From: Cytophagales bacterium
GTDB taxonomy: Bacteria > Bacteroidota > Bacteroidia > Cytophagales > Cytophagaceae
Reading direction: 5' to 3'
NCBI GenBank assembly: GCA_025360235.1
Contig: JANYCO010000215.1
Location: 1-5,135, forward strand
Length of the DNA: 5,135 bases
Numbering within the stretch: position 1 is the first letter of the stretch; every line of letters starts with the position of its first letter. The translations under genes and the position numbers were made by a program. The notes below the pieces were generated by a model. It was not told the DNA's origin and did not search any database. It worked only from the letters and a program-made list of their open reading frames with translations. Shown here in pieces: positions 1-5,135 of this stretch.

Positions 1-147
1 ATTTTCTAAAGCTTCTCCTTTTTCTACGCTAGACAAATAGGTAAAAGCAACGTTAGCGCCTTCTGCAGCGCACTTCATGGCAATGGCACGTCCGATGCCT
101 TTGGAAGCACCCGTTACCAGCACATTTTTTCCTGATAATAAAGTCAT
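1..147 (-). CDS. fabG: 3-oxoacyl-ACP reductase FabG-type SDR, N-terminal part
   Basis: This is the first 49 residues of a short-chain dehydrogenase/reductase; the rest lies beyond the left edge. The visible part begins MTLLSGKNVLVTGASKGIGR and contains the Rossmann first strand (about residues 7-12) followed by the glycine-rich cofactor motif TGASKGIG (residues 12-19), the SDR TGxxxGxG signature. The next strand, ANVAFTYLSS, leads into the region that sets NADP(H) preference. FabG reduces 3-oxoacyl-ACP to 3-hydroxyacyl-ACP with NADPH in fatty-acid elongation in the cytoplasm. The start codon (147-145) is chosen because the SDR domain begins a few residues after it, as is usual in FabG; no Shine-Dalgarno site is visible. 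The catalytic Ser-Tyr-Lys residues are outside the window, so another SDR of the FabG type cannot be excluded. The SDR family call is very firm, the FabG name good. Confidence 0.85.
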   Translation of the reverse strand, partial: MTLLSGKNVLVTGASKGIGRAIAMKCAAEGANVAFTYLSSVEKGEALEN

Positions 148-335
148 AATTTGATTACTGTTTTAATATTTCAAAAATTTCAAGTTTGTAAAGATATAAA
201 TAATGTGGAAATATAAAGGTGTATTCTAAAATGACTTAAAAGAGTATATTTATTATAAAATTCAGAAAATAAGTTGAAAAATCGAATAAAAATATCTAAC
301 TAACAGGGATTTATATAAAATAAATAATTCAACTA
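148..335. other. Divergent AT-rich intergenic spacer
   Basis: This 188-base spacer separates the leftward fabG-type gene from the rightward cytochrome cluster, so it should hold promoters for both. No perfect Bacteroidota -7 element (TAnnTTTG) was found on either strand. The nearest matches, each 7 of 8, are TATATTTA at 245-252 (plus), CAAGTTTG at 181-188 (plus), and on the minus strand TATCTTTA at 196-189 and AATTTTTG at 179-172. None has a convincing TTG about 19 bases upstream. A short direct repeat of TTTCAA (169-174 and 178-183) and a distant 7-base inverted pair (272-278 with 328-334) are compatible with chance in such AT-rich DNA. No coding potential was seen. Confidence 0.5.
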
Positions 336-710
336 ATGAAAAACTACACCCTGGTATTGTTAGCTCTGGCATTCATGACGATTGTCCAGTTCACCATTAC
401 TTCCTGCCAATACAAAAACGAAGAAGAATTTTTCTGTGATACTTCCAACGTTACTTATAGCGTCACCATTACCAAAATTTTGCAGGACAATTGCTATAGA
501 TGCCATGGCAAGGCTTCGAATTCTAAAAGTGGTGGCATCATTCTAGAAGATTATAATGTATTAAAAACCTTCGCTGCAGATGGAAGATTTTATGGCAACG
601 CAGCACATCTTCCTAATTACATACCGATGCCCTTCGATGGAGGTATGTTAACCGATTGTCAAATTCGTCAAATAAAAAATTGGGTAGATAAAGGATATCC
701 CCAAAACTAA
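336..710 (+). CDS. Monohaem c-type cytochrome lipoprotein
   Basis: This 124-residue protein has a lipoprotein signal peptide: positively charged MKN, a hydrophobic stretch to about residue 20, and the lipobox ITSC with the lipidated Cys24. A single haem c attachment motif, CYRCH, lies at residues 53-57. The likely distal haem ligand is Met98 in the IPMP segment, and the C-terminal helix IRQIKNWVDKGYP (110-122) matches the end of small cytochromes related to the planctomycete-type/PSCyt1 group. Two further cysteines, Cys34 (in CDTSNVTYS) and Cys108 (in LTDCQI), may form a disulfide; as I recall, both recur in Bacteroidota relatives. The protein should carry electrons at the periplasmic face or outside the outer membrane. 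Residues after the lipidated Cys (QYKNEEE) are acidic, reminiscent of Bacteroidota surface-export signals. It is first in the cluster, 15 bases before the YceI-like gene. The ATG is chosen because it gives a complete signal peptide. The haem-protein call is firm; the electron partner is unknown. Confidence 0.85.
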   Translation: MKNYTLVLLALAFMTIVQFTITSCQYKNEEEFFCDTSNVTYSVTITKILQDNCYRCHGKASNSKSGGIILEDYNVLKTFAADGRFYGNAAHLPNYIPMPFDGGMLTDCQIRQIKNWVDKGYPQN

Positions 711-725
711 AACTATATAACTATC

Positions 726-1286
726 ATGAAAAATCGCATCTTAATTTTATTCGTATTATCATTTGTTCTTTTTGGATTTTCGATTCAAAAAGGAAAGTAC
801 CATACAAGTACTGGGAAAATTTCTTTCTTCTCCACCACTCCTGTTGAAGATATTGACGCTGTAAACAACAAAGTTACTAGTTTTATAAATACTGATGATG
901 GCGGAATTGTATTCTCTATGTCAATTACCGATTTTGTTTTCAAAAAATCATTGATGCAAACACACTTCAATGAAAACTATATGGAATCAGAAAAATATCC
1001 TAAGTCTCTGTTCAAAGGAAAAATCACAAATCTTCCTGCTGTAAAGTTTGAAACCAATGGCACCTACAATGCAACCATTGAAGGCGAGCTAACGATTCAC
1101 AATGTTACAAAACCTGTAAAAGTAACCGGAACCATTGAAGTAAAAGATAAGAAGATCATTGCGAAGGCTAAATTTCCTGTAAAACTTGCGGATTATAATA
1201 TTGAGATCCCAAAAGTAGTTTTTCAAAAAATAGCAGAAACTATAGAAGTAACAGTGGACATGGCTTATGACCCTTACAATAAATAA
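726..1286 (+). CDS. Secreted YceI-like family protein
   Basis: This 186-residue protein has an N-terminal export signal (MKNR followed by a hydrophobic run to about residue 20) and a YceI-like domain over roughly residues 25-182. Family hallmarks visible are the segment MQTHFNENYMESEKYP (77-92), the FKGKI strand (96-100), and ELTIHNVTKPV (121-131), which matches the characteristic 'G-x-L-T-I-x-G-x-T/K-x-V' strand of the family. YceI proteins form lipocalin-like beta-barrels in the periplasm, and the Thermus member binds a polyisoprenoid; quinone or isoprenoid carriage is therefore the usual inference. No cysteine is present near the signal, so it is not a lipoprotein. Its position 15 bases after a cytochrome gene and 27 bases before a barrel gene suggests cotranscription and a shared envelope role. 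The ligand cannot be told from the sequence. Length is normal for the family and there is no sign of damage. Confidence 0.88.
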   Translation: MKNRILILFVLSFVLFGFSIQKGKYHTSTGKISFFSTTPVEDIDAVNNKVTSFINTDDGGIVFSMSITDFVFKKSLMQTHFNENYMESEKYPKSLFKGKITNLPAVKFETNGTYNATIEGELTIHNVTKPVKVTGTIEVKDKKIIAKAKFPVKLADYNIEIPKVVFQKIAETIEVTVDMAYDPYNK

Positions 1287-1313
1287 TTAACAATACATTT
1301 TATTCTAGTTTAT

Positions 1314-2219
1314 ATGAAATACTACTTTCTTGTTCTCCTTTTTGGAATATCAACAACGATTTCTGTTGCTCAAGATGATTTGATGAATTTAATGGAAAAG
1401 GAAACCAAAGATTCCAACACCACGGAATATGCCACCGCCACATTCAAAGGCAACAGAGTGATTAATGGCCAATCAGTAGAAACTGTAGGAAAAAAAGTTT
1501 TATCCTTTGTAATCTCACACCGGTTTGGGGAATTCAGCGATGGAGCGTATAACTTTTTTGGATTAGACAGAGCTACAATACGACTTGGCTTTGAATATGG
1601 CATTACAGACCGTTTAGAAGTTGGACTTGGCAGAAACTCCTTGAATAAAGTTTACGATGGTTATCTGAAATATAAATTATTAAAACAAAGTAAAGGAGCG
1701 AGAGTAATGCCCGTTTCTGTAGTATTATTCTCAAGTGTTGCTTTGGTAGGAATTAAAGATCCTACATTGGATGCCGATTTCAACAACCGCTTGAATTATA
1801 CCTACCAGGCACTGATAGCACGAAAATTCAGCAAAAGTCTTTCTTTACAATTGTCTCCGACTTTAATTCACAGAAATCTTGTTGCCTATAAAGATGTAAA
1901 GAATGATATTTTTGCAGTGGGGCTTTCAGGAAGATATAAATTAACAAAACGGCTTTCACTAAATGCGGAATACTTCTATCTGTTGCCTAATCAAACATAT
2001 TACAGAAGCGGCGTTAAAAAAGTAAATTATGCTAACTCCTTCTCAATTGGCTTTGATATTGAAACAGGCGGCCACGTATTTCAATTGCATTGCACCAATT
2101 CAATGGGAATGATTGACAAGGCCTTTATAGGCGAAACTACTGGTAAATGGAGTAAAGGGAACATCATGTTCGGATTTAATGTAACCAGACCTTTTAACCT
2201 TGGGAAAAATAAGAAATAA
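1314..2219 (+). CDS. Outer-membrane beta-barrel protein, DUF5777 type
   Basis: This 301-residue protein begins with a signal peptide with probable cleavage after SVA (residues 17-19), leaving Gln20 as the mature N terminus. A short polar region (about 20-58) is followed by repeated amphipathic beta strands with alternating hydrophobic residues and aromatic girdle residues to near the C terminus. Examples are the segments around 62-72, 85-95 (RATIRLGFEYG), 99-106, 114-123, 133-146, 161-170, 174-186, 198-210, 213-224, 240-250, 253-261 and 283-291, about the number needed for a 10- to 14-strand barrel. The passage FFGLDRATIRLGFEYGITDR (81-100) and the following VGLGR are what I associate with the DUF5777 barrel family of Bacteroidota. 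It ends with a basic tail (NKK) beyond the last strand. No plug domain or TonB box is apparent, which argues against a TonB-dependent receptor. Its function is unknown; linkage to a cytochrome and a YceI protein suggests a role in envelope redox or small-molecule passage. Barrel call firm, family name moderately so. Confidence 0.78.
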   Translation: MKYYFLVLLFGISTTISVAQDDLMNLMEKETKDSNTTEYATATFKGNRVINGQSVETVGKKVLSFVISHRFGEFSDGAYNFFGLDRATIRLGFEYGITDRLEVGLGRNSLNKVYDGYLKYKLLKQSKGARVMPVSVVLFSSVALVGIKDPTLDADFNNRLNYTYQALIARKFSKSLSLQLSPTLIHRNLVAYKDVKNDIFAVGLSGRYKLTKRLSLNAEYFYLLPNQTYYRSGVKKVNYANSFSIGFDIETGGHVFQLHCTNSMGMIDKAFIGETTGKWSKGNIMFGFNVTRPFNLGKNKK

Positions 2220-2258
2220 TATAAATAACCATCTTTTTTACTTTCTGCTTAAATCCTT

Positions 2259-2266
2259 TAAATTTG
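2259..2266 (+). promoter_or_regulatory. Candidate lpdA promoter, -7 element
   Basis: TAAATTTG is a perfect match to the Bacteroidota housekeeping -7 consensus TAnnTTTG. It lies 39 bases before the lpdA start codon, placing a transcription start near 2273 and a leader of about 30 bases. The matching -33 TTG is not present; the T-rich run ending TTTA at 2238-2241, 17 bases upstream, is the nearest substitute. This supports lpdA having its own promoter rather than depending on readthrough from the cytochrome cluster. The inference rests on consensus only. Confidence 0.5.
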
Positions 2267-2285
2267 CTCTGCATTAAAGCAAATT
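2261..2285. repeat. 8-bp inverted repeat overlapping the lpdA promoter
   Basis: AATTTGCT (2261-2268) and AGCAAATT (2278-2285) are perfect inverted copies separated by 9 bases. The left arm covers most of the candidate -7 element, and the predicted transcription start falls between the arms. It could be an operator for a dimeric regulator. It is unlikely to be an intrinsic terminator of the upstream cluster because no T run follows (ACTAAAACG). A chance origin in AT-rich DNA is possible. Confidence 0.35.
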
Positions 2286-2305
2286 ACTAAAACGATTATA
2301 CATAA

Positions 2306-3700
2306 ATGTCTGCAAAATACGATGTTATAGTAGTAGGAAGTGGCCCTGGGGGTTATGTAGCTGCTATCAGAGCTTCTCAACTAGGAAAAAAAGTGGCGGT
2401 AATAGAAAAAGCCGAACTAGGTGGGATCTGCCTTAACTGGGGTTGTATTCCTACAAAAGCTTTGTTGAAAAGTGCGCAAGTATTTGAATACATCAAACAT
2501 GCAAAAGATTACGGTATTAATGTTTCCGGAGCCGAAGCTGATTTTACAGCCGTGGTAAAAAGAAGCCGTGATGTAGCAGGTGGCATGAGCAAAGGAATTC
2601 AATTCCTTTTCAAAAAAAATAAAATAGAAACGATCAACGGGTTTGGCAAACTAAAACCAAATAAACAAATAGAAGTTACCGACGACAAAGGGACAAAAAC
2701 TATTTACGCTGCTGATCATATCATATTGGCTACAGGAGCACGTTCCAGAGAATTACCAAATCTAAAAATTGACAACGATAAAATTATTGGTTACCGTAAA
2801 GCGATGGTACTTGAGAAAAGACCAGAGAGTATGGTAATCGTTGGTTCAGGAGCTATTGGTGTTGAGTTCGCTTATGTATACAATGCAATGGGTACGAAAG
2901 TAACGATCGTTGAATTTATGCCCAACATTGTTCCGGTAGAAGACGAAGATGTTTCTAAGACTCTGGAAAAAGAATTCAAAAAATCCGGTATCAATATAAT
3001 GACCAATGCATCGGTTGAAGCGGTAGATACCAAAGGTAAAAAATGCAAAGTTACTGTAAAAACACAAAGCGGAACTGAAACAATAGAATGTGACATTGTA
3101 CTTTCTGCAGTAGGAATTGCCACCAACATTGAAGGTATTGGGCTTGAAGAAACAGGAGTGATTACCGACAAAGGAAAGGTAGTAGTAGATGATTTCTACA
3201 AAACAAATATCCCAGGCGTATACGCCATCGGTGATATCACAAAAGGCCCTGCACTGGCACACGTAGCTTCTGCAGAAGGAATTATTTGCGTAGAGAAATT
3301 CTGCGGACATGATCCTGAGCCTTTAAACTATGGAAACATCCCAGGCTGTACCTATTGTTCTCCGGAAATTGCTTCTGTAGGACTAACCGAAAAAGCAGCA
3401 AAAGAAAAAGGGCTTGAAATTAAAGTAGGCAAATTCCCGTTCTCAGCTTCTGGCAAAGCCAGTGCTGCAGGAGCGAAAGAAGGTTTCGTAAAACTAATCT
3501 TCGATGCAAAATACGGCGAACTTTTAGGCGCGCACATGATAGGTGCAAACGTTACAGAAATGATCGCTGAAATTGTAGTAGCAAGAAAACTGGAAACAAC
3601 AGGCCATGAATTAATAAAAGCGATACACCCACACCCAACAATGTCTGAAGCCATCATGGAAGCTGCAGCAGCGGCTTATGGGGAAGTGATACATTTGTAA
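2306..3700 (+). CDS. lpdA: Dihydrolipoyl dehydrogenase (E3)
   Basis: This complete 464-residue flavoprotein reoxidises dihydrolipoamide to lipoamide with NAD+, as E3 of pyruvate and 2-oxoglutarate dehydrogenases and as L protein of glycine cleavage, in the cytoplasm. Domains appear in canonical order. The FAD dinucleotide fold has GSGPGG (11-16). The redox-active disulfide CLNWGC (Cys42/Cys47) is followed by IPTKALL. The FAD-associated ATG motif is at 142-144. The NAD-binding domain has GSGAIG (180-185), and the second FAD motif is YAIGDI (306-311). The C-terminal dimerisation domain has HPHPTMSE, where His443 and Glu448 should be the catalytic dyad contributed across the dimer. Length is typical for the family. 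Two extra cysteines, Cys348 and Cys351 (GCTYCSPE), sit where many homologues have C-x-Y-T; I believe this variant is common in Bacteroidota. No E1 or E2 gene is nearby, so the complex served is not indicated. The ATG at 2306 gives the standard short lead (MSAKYD) to the first strand. Confidence 0.97.
   Translation: MSAKYDVIVVGSGPGGYVAAIRASQLGKKVAVIEKAELGGICLNWGCIPTKALLKSAQVFEYIKHAKDYGINVSGAEADFTAVVKRSRDVAGGMSKGIQFLFKKNKIETINGFGKLKPNKQIEVTDDKGTKTIYAADHIILATGARSRELPNLKIDNDKIIGYRKAMVLEKRPESMVIVGSGAIGVEFAYVYNAMGTKVTIVEFMPNIVPVEDEDVSKTLEKEFKKSGINIMTNASVEAVDTKGKKCKVTVKTQSGTETIECDIVLSAVGIATNIEGIGLEETGVITDKGKVVVDDFYKTNIPGVYAIGDITKGPALAHVASAEGIICVEKFCGHDPEPLNYGNIPGCTYCSPEIASVGLTEKAAKEKGLEIKVGKFPFSASGKASAAGAKEGFVKLIFDAKYGELLGAHMIGANVTEMIAEIVVARKLETTGHELIKAIHPHPTMSEAIMEAAAAAYGEVIHL
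3690..3697 (+). promoter_or_regulatory. Possible -7 element inside the end of lpdA
   Basis: TACATTTG, a perfect TAnnTTTG match, covers the last codons of lpdA. It would start transcription at about 3704, the base just before the stem-loop at 3705, and could serve the downstream membrane-protein gene. No TTG is found at the expected -33 distance, and the bases also encode the lpdA C terminus, so coincidence is a real possibility. Confidence 0.25.
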
Positions 3701-3704
3701 GGTC

Positions 3705-3744
3705 AGCAAGAGTATTGAGCAATAGCAGCAAAAATACTCTTGCT
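3705..3744 (+). terminator. Stem-loop after lpdA, probable terminator
   Basis: A perfect 12-bp stem is formed by AGCAAGAGTATT (3705-3716) and AATACTCTTGCT (3733-3744), with a 16-base loop. It starts 4 bases after the lpdA stop and is followed by ATTTATTTC, a modest T-rich tail. Placement suits a terminator for lpdA, though the stem has only 4 G-C pairs and the tail is interrupted. An alternative 7-bp pairing, AATAGCA (3721-3727) with TGCTATT (3741-3747), excludes the main stem. It might instead be a 3' end stabiliser or part of the leader of the next gene. Confidence 0.55.
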
Positions 3745-3770
3745 ATTTATTTCAACCTTCCTAACTACCA

Positions 3771-5135
3771 ATGTTTAAAATCAACTACTCCTATACTGAT
3801 ATCTTTAACATCTTAATGGGAACCATTGTACTAATGACGATTTCATTGTATAATGGGTACCCTTTGGTATATTCAGATACCGGAACTTATTTATACAGCG
3901 GTTTTGATAAATTCATACCCAATGACAGACCTATAACTTACGGCCTGTTTATTTTTGCCTTCTCATTAAAAAAATCACTTTGGCTCGTTGTCTTCGTCCA
4001 AAACCTAATTACCTCACTTGTCATTTTTAAACTGTTTAAATGCTTAATCGGTGAGCGAAAACTAACCTTATTCTTCCTGTGCAGTATAGCCTTCTTAACA
4101 CTATTCACAGGCATTGGCTGGTACTCGAATCAATTAATGCCTGATTTTTTCGCCCCAATATCTATAATGATTCTTTTTTTATTACTTTACGACAAGGACA
4201 TCAGCATATTCGATTCTATTCTGTTTTCTATTATTCTAATTTGCTCTTTAATTACACATTTTTCACACTTCCTTTTAATTTCATCATTAATAGTAATAAT
4301 CATAAACATTGAATATTTCCTTTCTGCTAAATGGACTATTTTTACCCCTGTTTCAAAAAAGAAAAGAATTTTAGCAACCGTAGCGTTAATCATTTCTGCT
4401 TGGATTATTTTACCATCTATAAATTACGTTGCGGAAAAGAAATTTATTTTATCTAAGGGTTCGCATGCCTTTTTGATGGCTCATCTTGTTGAAGCCGGCA
4501 TCTTAAAAAAATTCTTAGATGAGAATTGTTCCACCAACGAATATAAAGATTGTAAATTATGCTTCTATAAAGATAGCTTACCTGAATATGCTTACGAATT
4601 TTTATGGGAATCAAAAGGGGTTTTTTATAAAACCGGGGAATGGGTAGACAGTAAGGCGGAGTATGATAAAATAATTAACGGAACTCTAAAAAAACCAAAA
4701 TATTTATTCCTGAATATATACGAATCCTTCAAATACGGCATTCTTCAGCTATTTAGAAACGATATTGGACAAGGAATATCTGCCTACAACCAAGGCACTC
4801 CTCCTTATGACCAAATACATTGGAGATTTCACAAAGAACTTACTACTTATCTTCATTCAAGACAAAATTTTAAAGATGAAGCGTTCAATGATTTAAAAAC
4901 GATTAACGTAGTTAACCTTGTCTTAAATACACTGGCTCTATTATTTACATTCTTCATTTTTTTCTTTTTAAGAAATCGAATAGATCCACTTGCTCTTAAA
5001 TTTTTAACGTTCTCGTTAATTGCTATTATCGTAAATTCTTTTGTTACAGCAGGCCTGAATTTTCCATGTGAACGATTGCAAGCAAGAGTTGTATGGTTGC
5101 TACCACTTGCCTTGTTGATTATTACAATAAAAAAC
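3771..5135 (+). CDS. Polytopic membrane protein, possibly GT-C-like, C-terminus missing
   Basis: An uninterrupted frame of 455 codons runs off the right edge, starting MFKINYSYTDIFNILMGTIV. I do not recognise a named gene. About 7-8 hydrophobic segments occupy residues 11-29, 56-65, 70-92, 97-115, 126-140, 147-163, 165-181 and 199-216. A hydrophilic stretch of about 155 residues (221-378) follows, and then at least three more segments (379-400, 408-426, 439-453). Acidic residues follow the first segment in YPLVYSDTGTYL (30-41; Asp36), with DRPITYG at 52-58 and MPDFF at 123-127. Acidic residues in early outer loops are usual for GT-C glycosyltransferases, which use lipid-linked sugars, so a role in glycan or surface-polymer assembly is a tentative inference. 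The hydrophilic loop has Cys253, Cys261 and Cys264, plus a WESKG/GEWVDSKAEY stretch (279-298). The ATG lies 26 bases past the stem-loop and precedes the first membrane segment. No upstream in-frame alternative looks better. Partial gene; function unknown. Confidence 0.8.
   Translation, partial: MFKINYSYTDIFNILMGTIVLMTISLYNGYPLVYSDTGTYLYSGFDKFIPNDRPITYGLFIFAFSLKKSLWLVVFVQNLITSLVIFKLFKCLIGERKLTLFFLCSIAFLTLFTGIGWYSNQLMPDFFAPISIMILFLLLYDKDISIFDSILFSIILICSLITHFSHFLLISSLIVIIINIEYFLSAKWTIFTPVSKKKRILATVALIISAWIILPSINYVAEKKFILSKGSHAFLMAHLVEAGILKKFLDENCSTNEYKDCKLCFYKDSLPEYAYEFLWESKGVFYKTGEWVDSKAEYDKIINGTLKKPKYLFLNIYESFKYGILQLFRNDIGQGISAYNQGTPPYDQIHWRFHKELTTYLHSRQNFKDEAFNDLKTINVVNLVLNTLALLFTFFIFFFLRNRIDPLALKFLTFSLIAIIVNSFVTAGLNFPCERLQARVVWLLPLALLIITIKN

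Noticed and set aside
169..183. TTTCAA direct repeat in the divergent spacer
   Set aside because: Two six-base copies in very AT-rich DNA are expected by chance, and no third copy or regular spacing supports an operator.
1294..1301. TACATTTT as a possible internal promoter for the barrel gene
   Set aside because: It is one base off the TAnnTTTG consensus and lies 12 bases before the ATG, leaving almost no leader. The short spacing suggests cotranscription instead.
1314..2219. TonB-dependent receptor or SusC-like identity for the barrel protein
   Set aside because: At 301 residues it is far too short, and there is no plug domain or TonB box.
2846..3310. Long open frame on the minus strand (154 codons) opposite lpdA
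   Set aside because: It lies entirely within a well-supported lpdA, its translation is rich in Cys, Phe and Tyr without domain character, and a second antisense frame overlaps it. It is a codon-usage shadow.
4187..4393. Minus-strand open frame of 68 codons opposite the membrane-protein gene
   Set aside because: It sits inside the uninterrupted 455-codon plus-strand frame, whose membrane-protein character is clear; the antisense product shows no recognisable feature.

Overview
The window looks like chromosomal DNA from a member of the Bacteroidota; class and genus cannot be settled from it. The evidence is AT-rich sequence, A-rich start contexts without Shine-Dalgarno sites, a perfect TAnnTTTG (-7 type) element before lpdA, and protein families typical of that phylum (a DUF5777-type barrel, a CDT-type c-cytochrome lipoprotein and an export-type YceI protein).

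Layout. Positions 1-147 (minus) hold the first 49 codons of a fabG-type 3-oxoacyl-ACP reductase that runs off the left edge. A 188-base AT-rich divergent spacer follows. Positions 336-2219 (plus) carry a tight three-gene cluster: a monohaem c-type cytochrome lipoprotein, a secreted YceI-like protein and an outer-membrane beta-barrel protein of the DUF5777 type, with gaps of only 15 and 27 bases. After an 86-base spacer with a good promoter candidate comes a complete dihydrolipoyl dehydrogenase gene (2306-3700). A 12-bp perfect stem-loop follows it. The right end (3771-5135) is an open frame of 455 codons with no stop before the edge. It encodes a polytopic membrane protein that resembles GT-C-type glycosyltransferases and is otherwise unknown.

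How the genes fit together. fabG and lpdA are core metabolic genes (fatty-acid elongation; the E3 subunit of 2-oxoacid dehydrogenase and glycine cleavage complexes), and their classical partners are not in the window. The cluster between them is entirely envelope-directed: each product has an export signal, one should bind haem c, one belongs to a family that binds isoprenoid chains such as quinones, and one should be an outer-membrane barrel. The plausible but unproven reading is an envelope redox module. It is the most interesting item here. No mobile elements, CRISPR arrays, tRNA or rRNA genes were seen.
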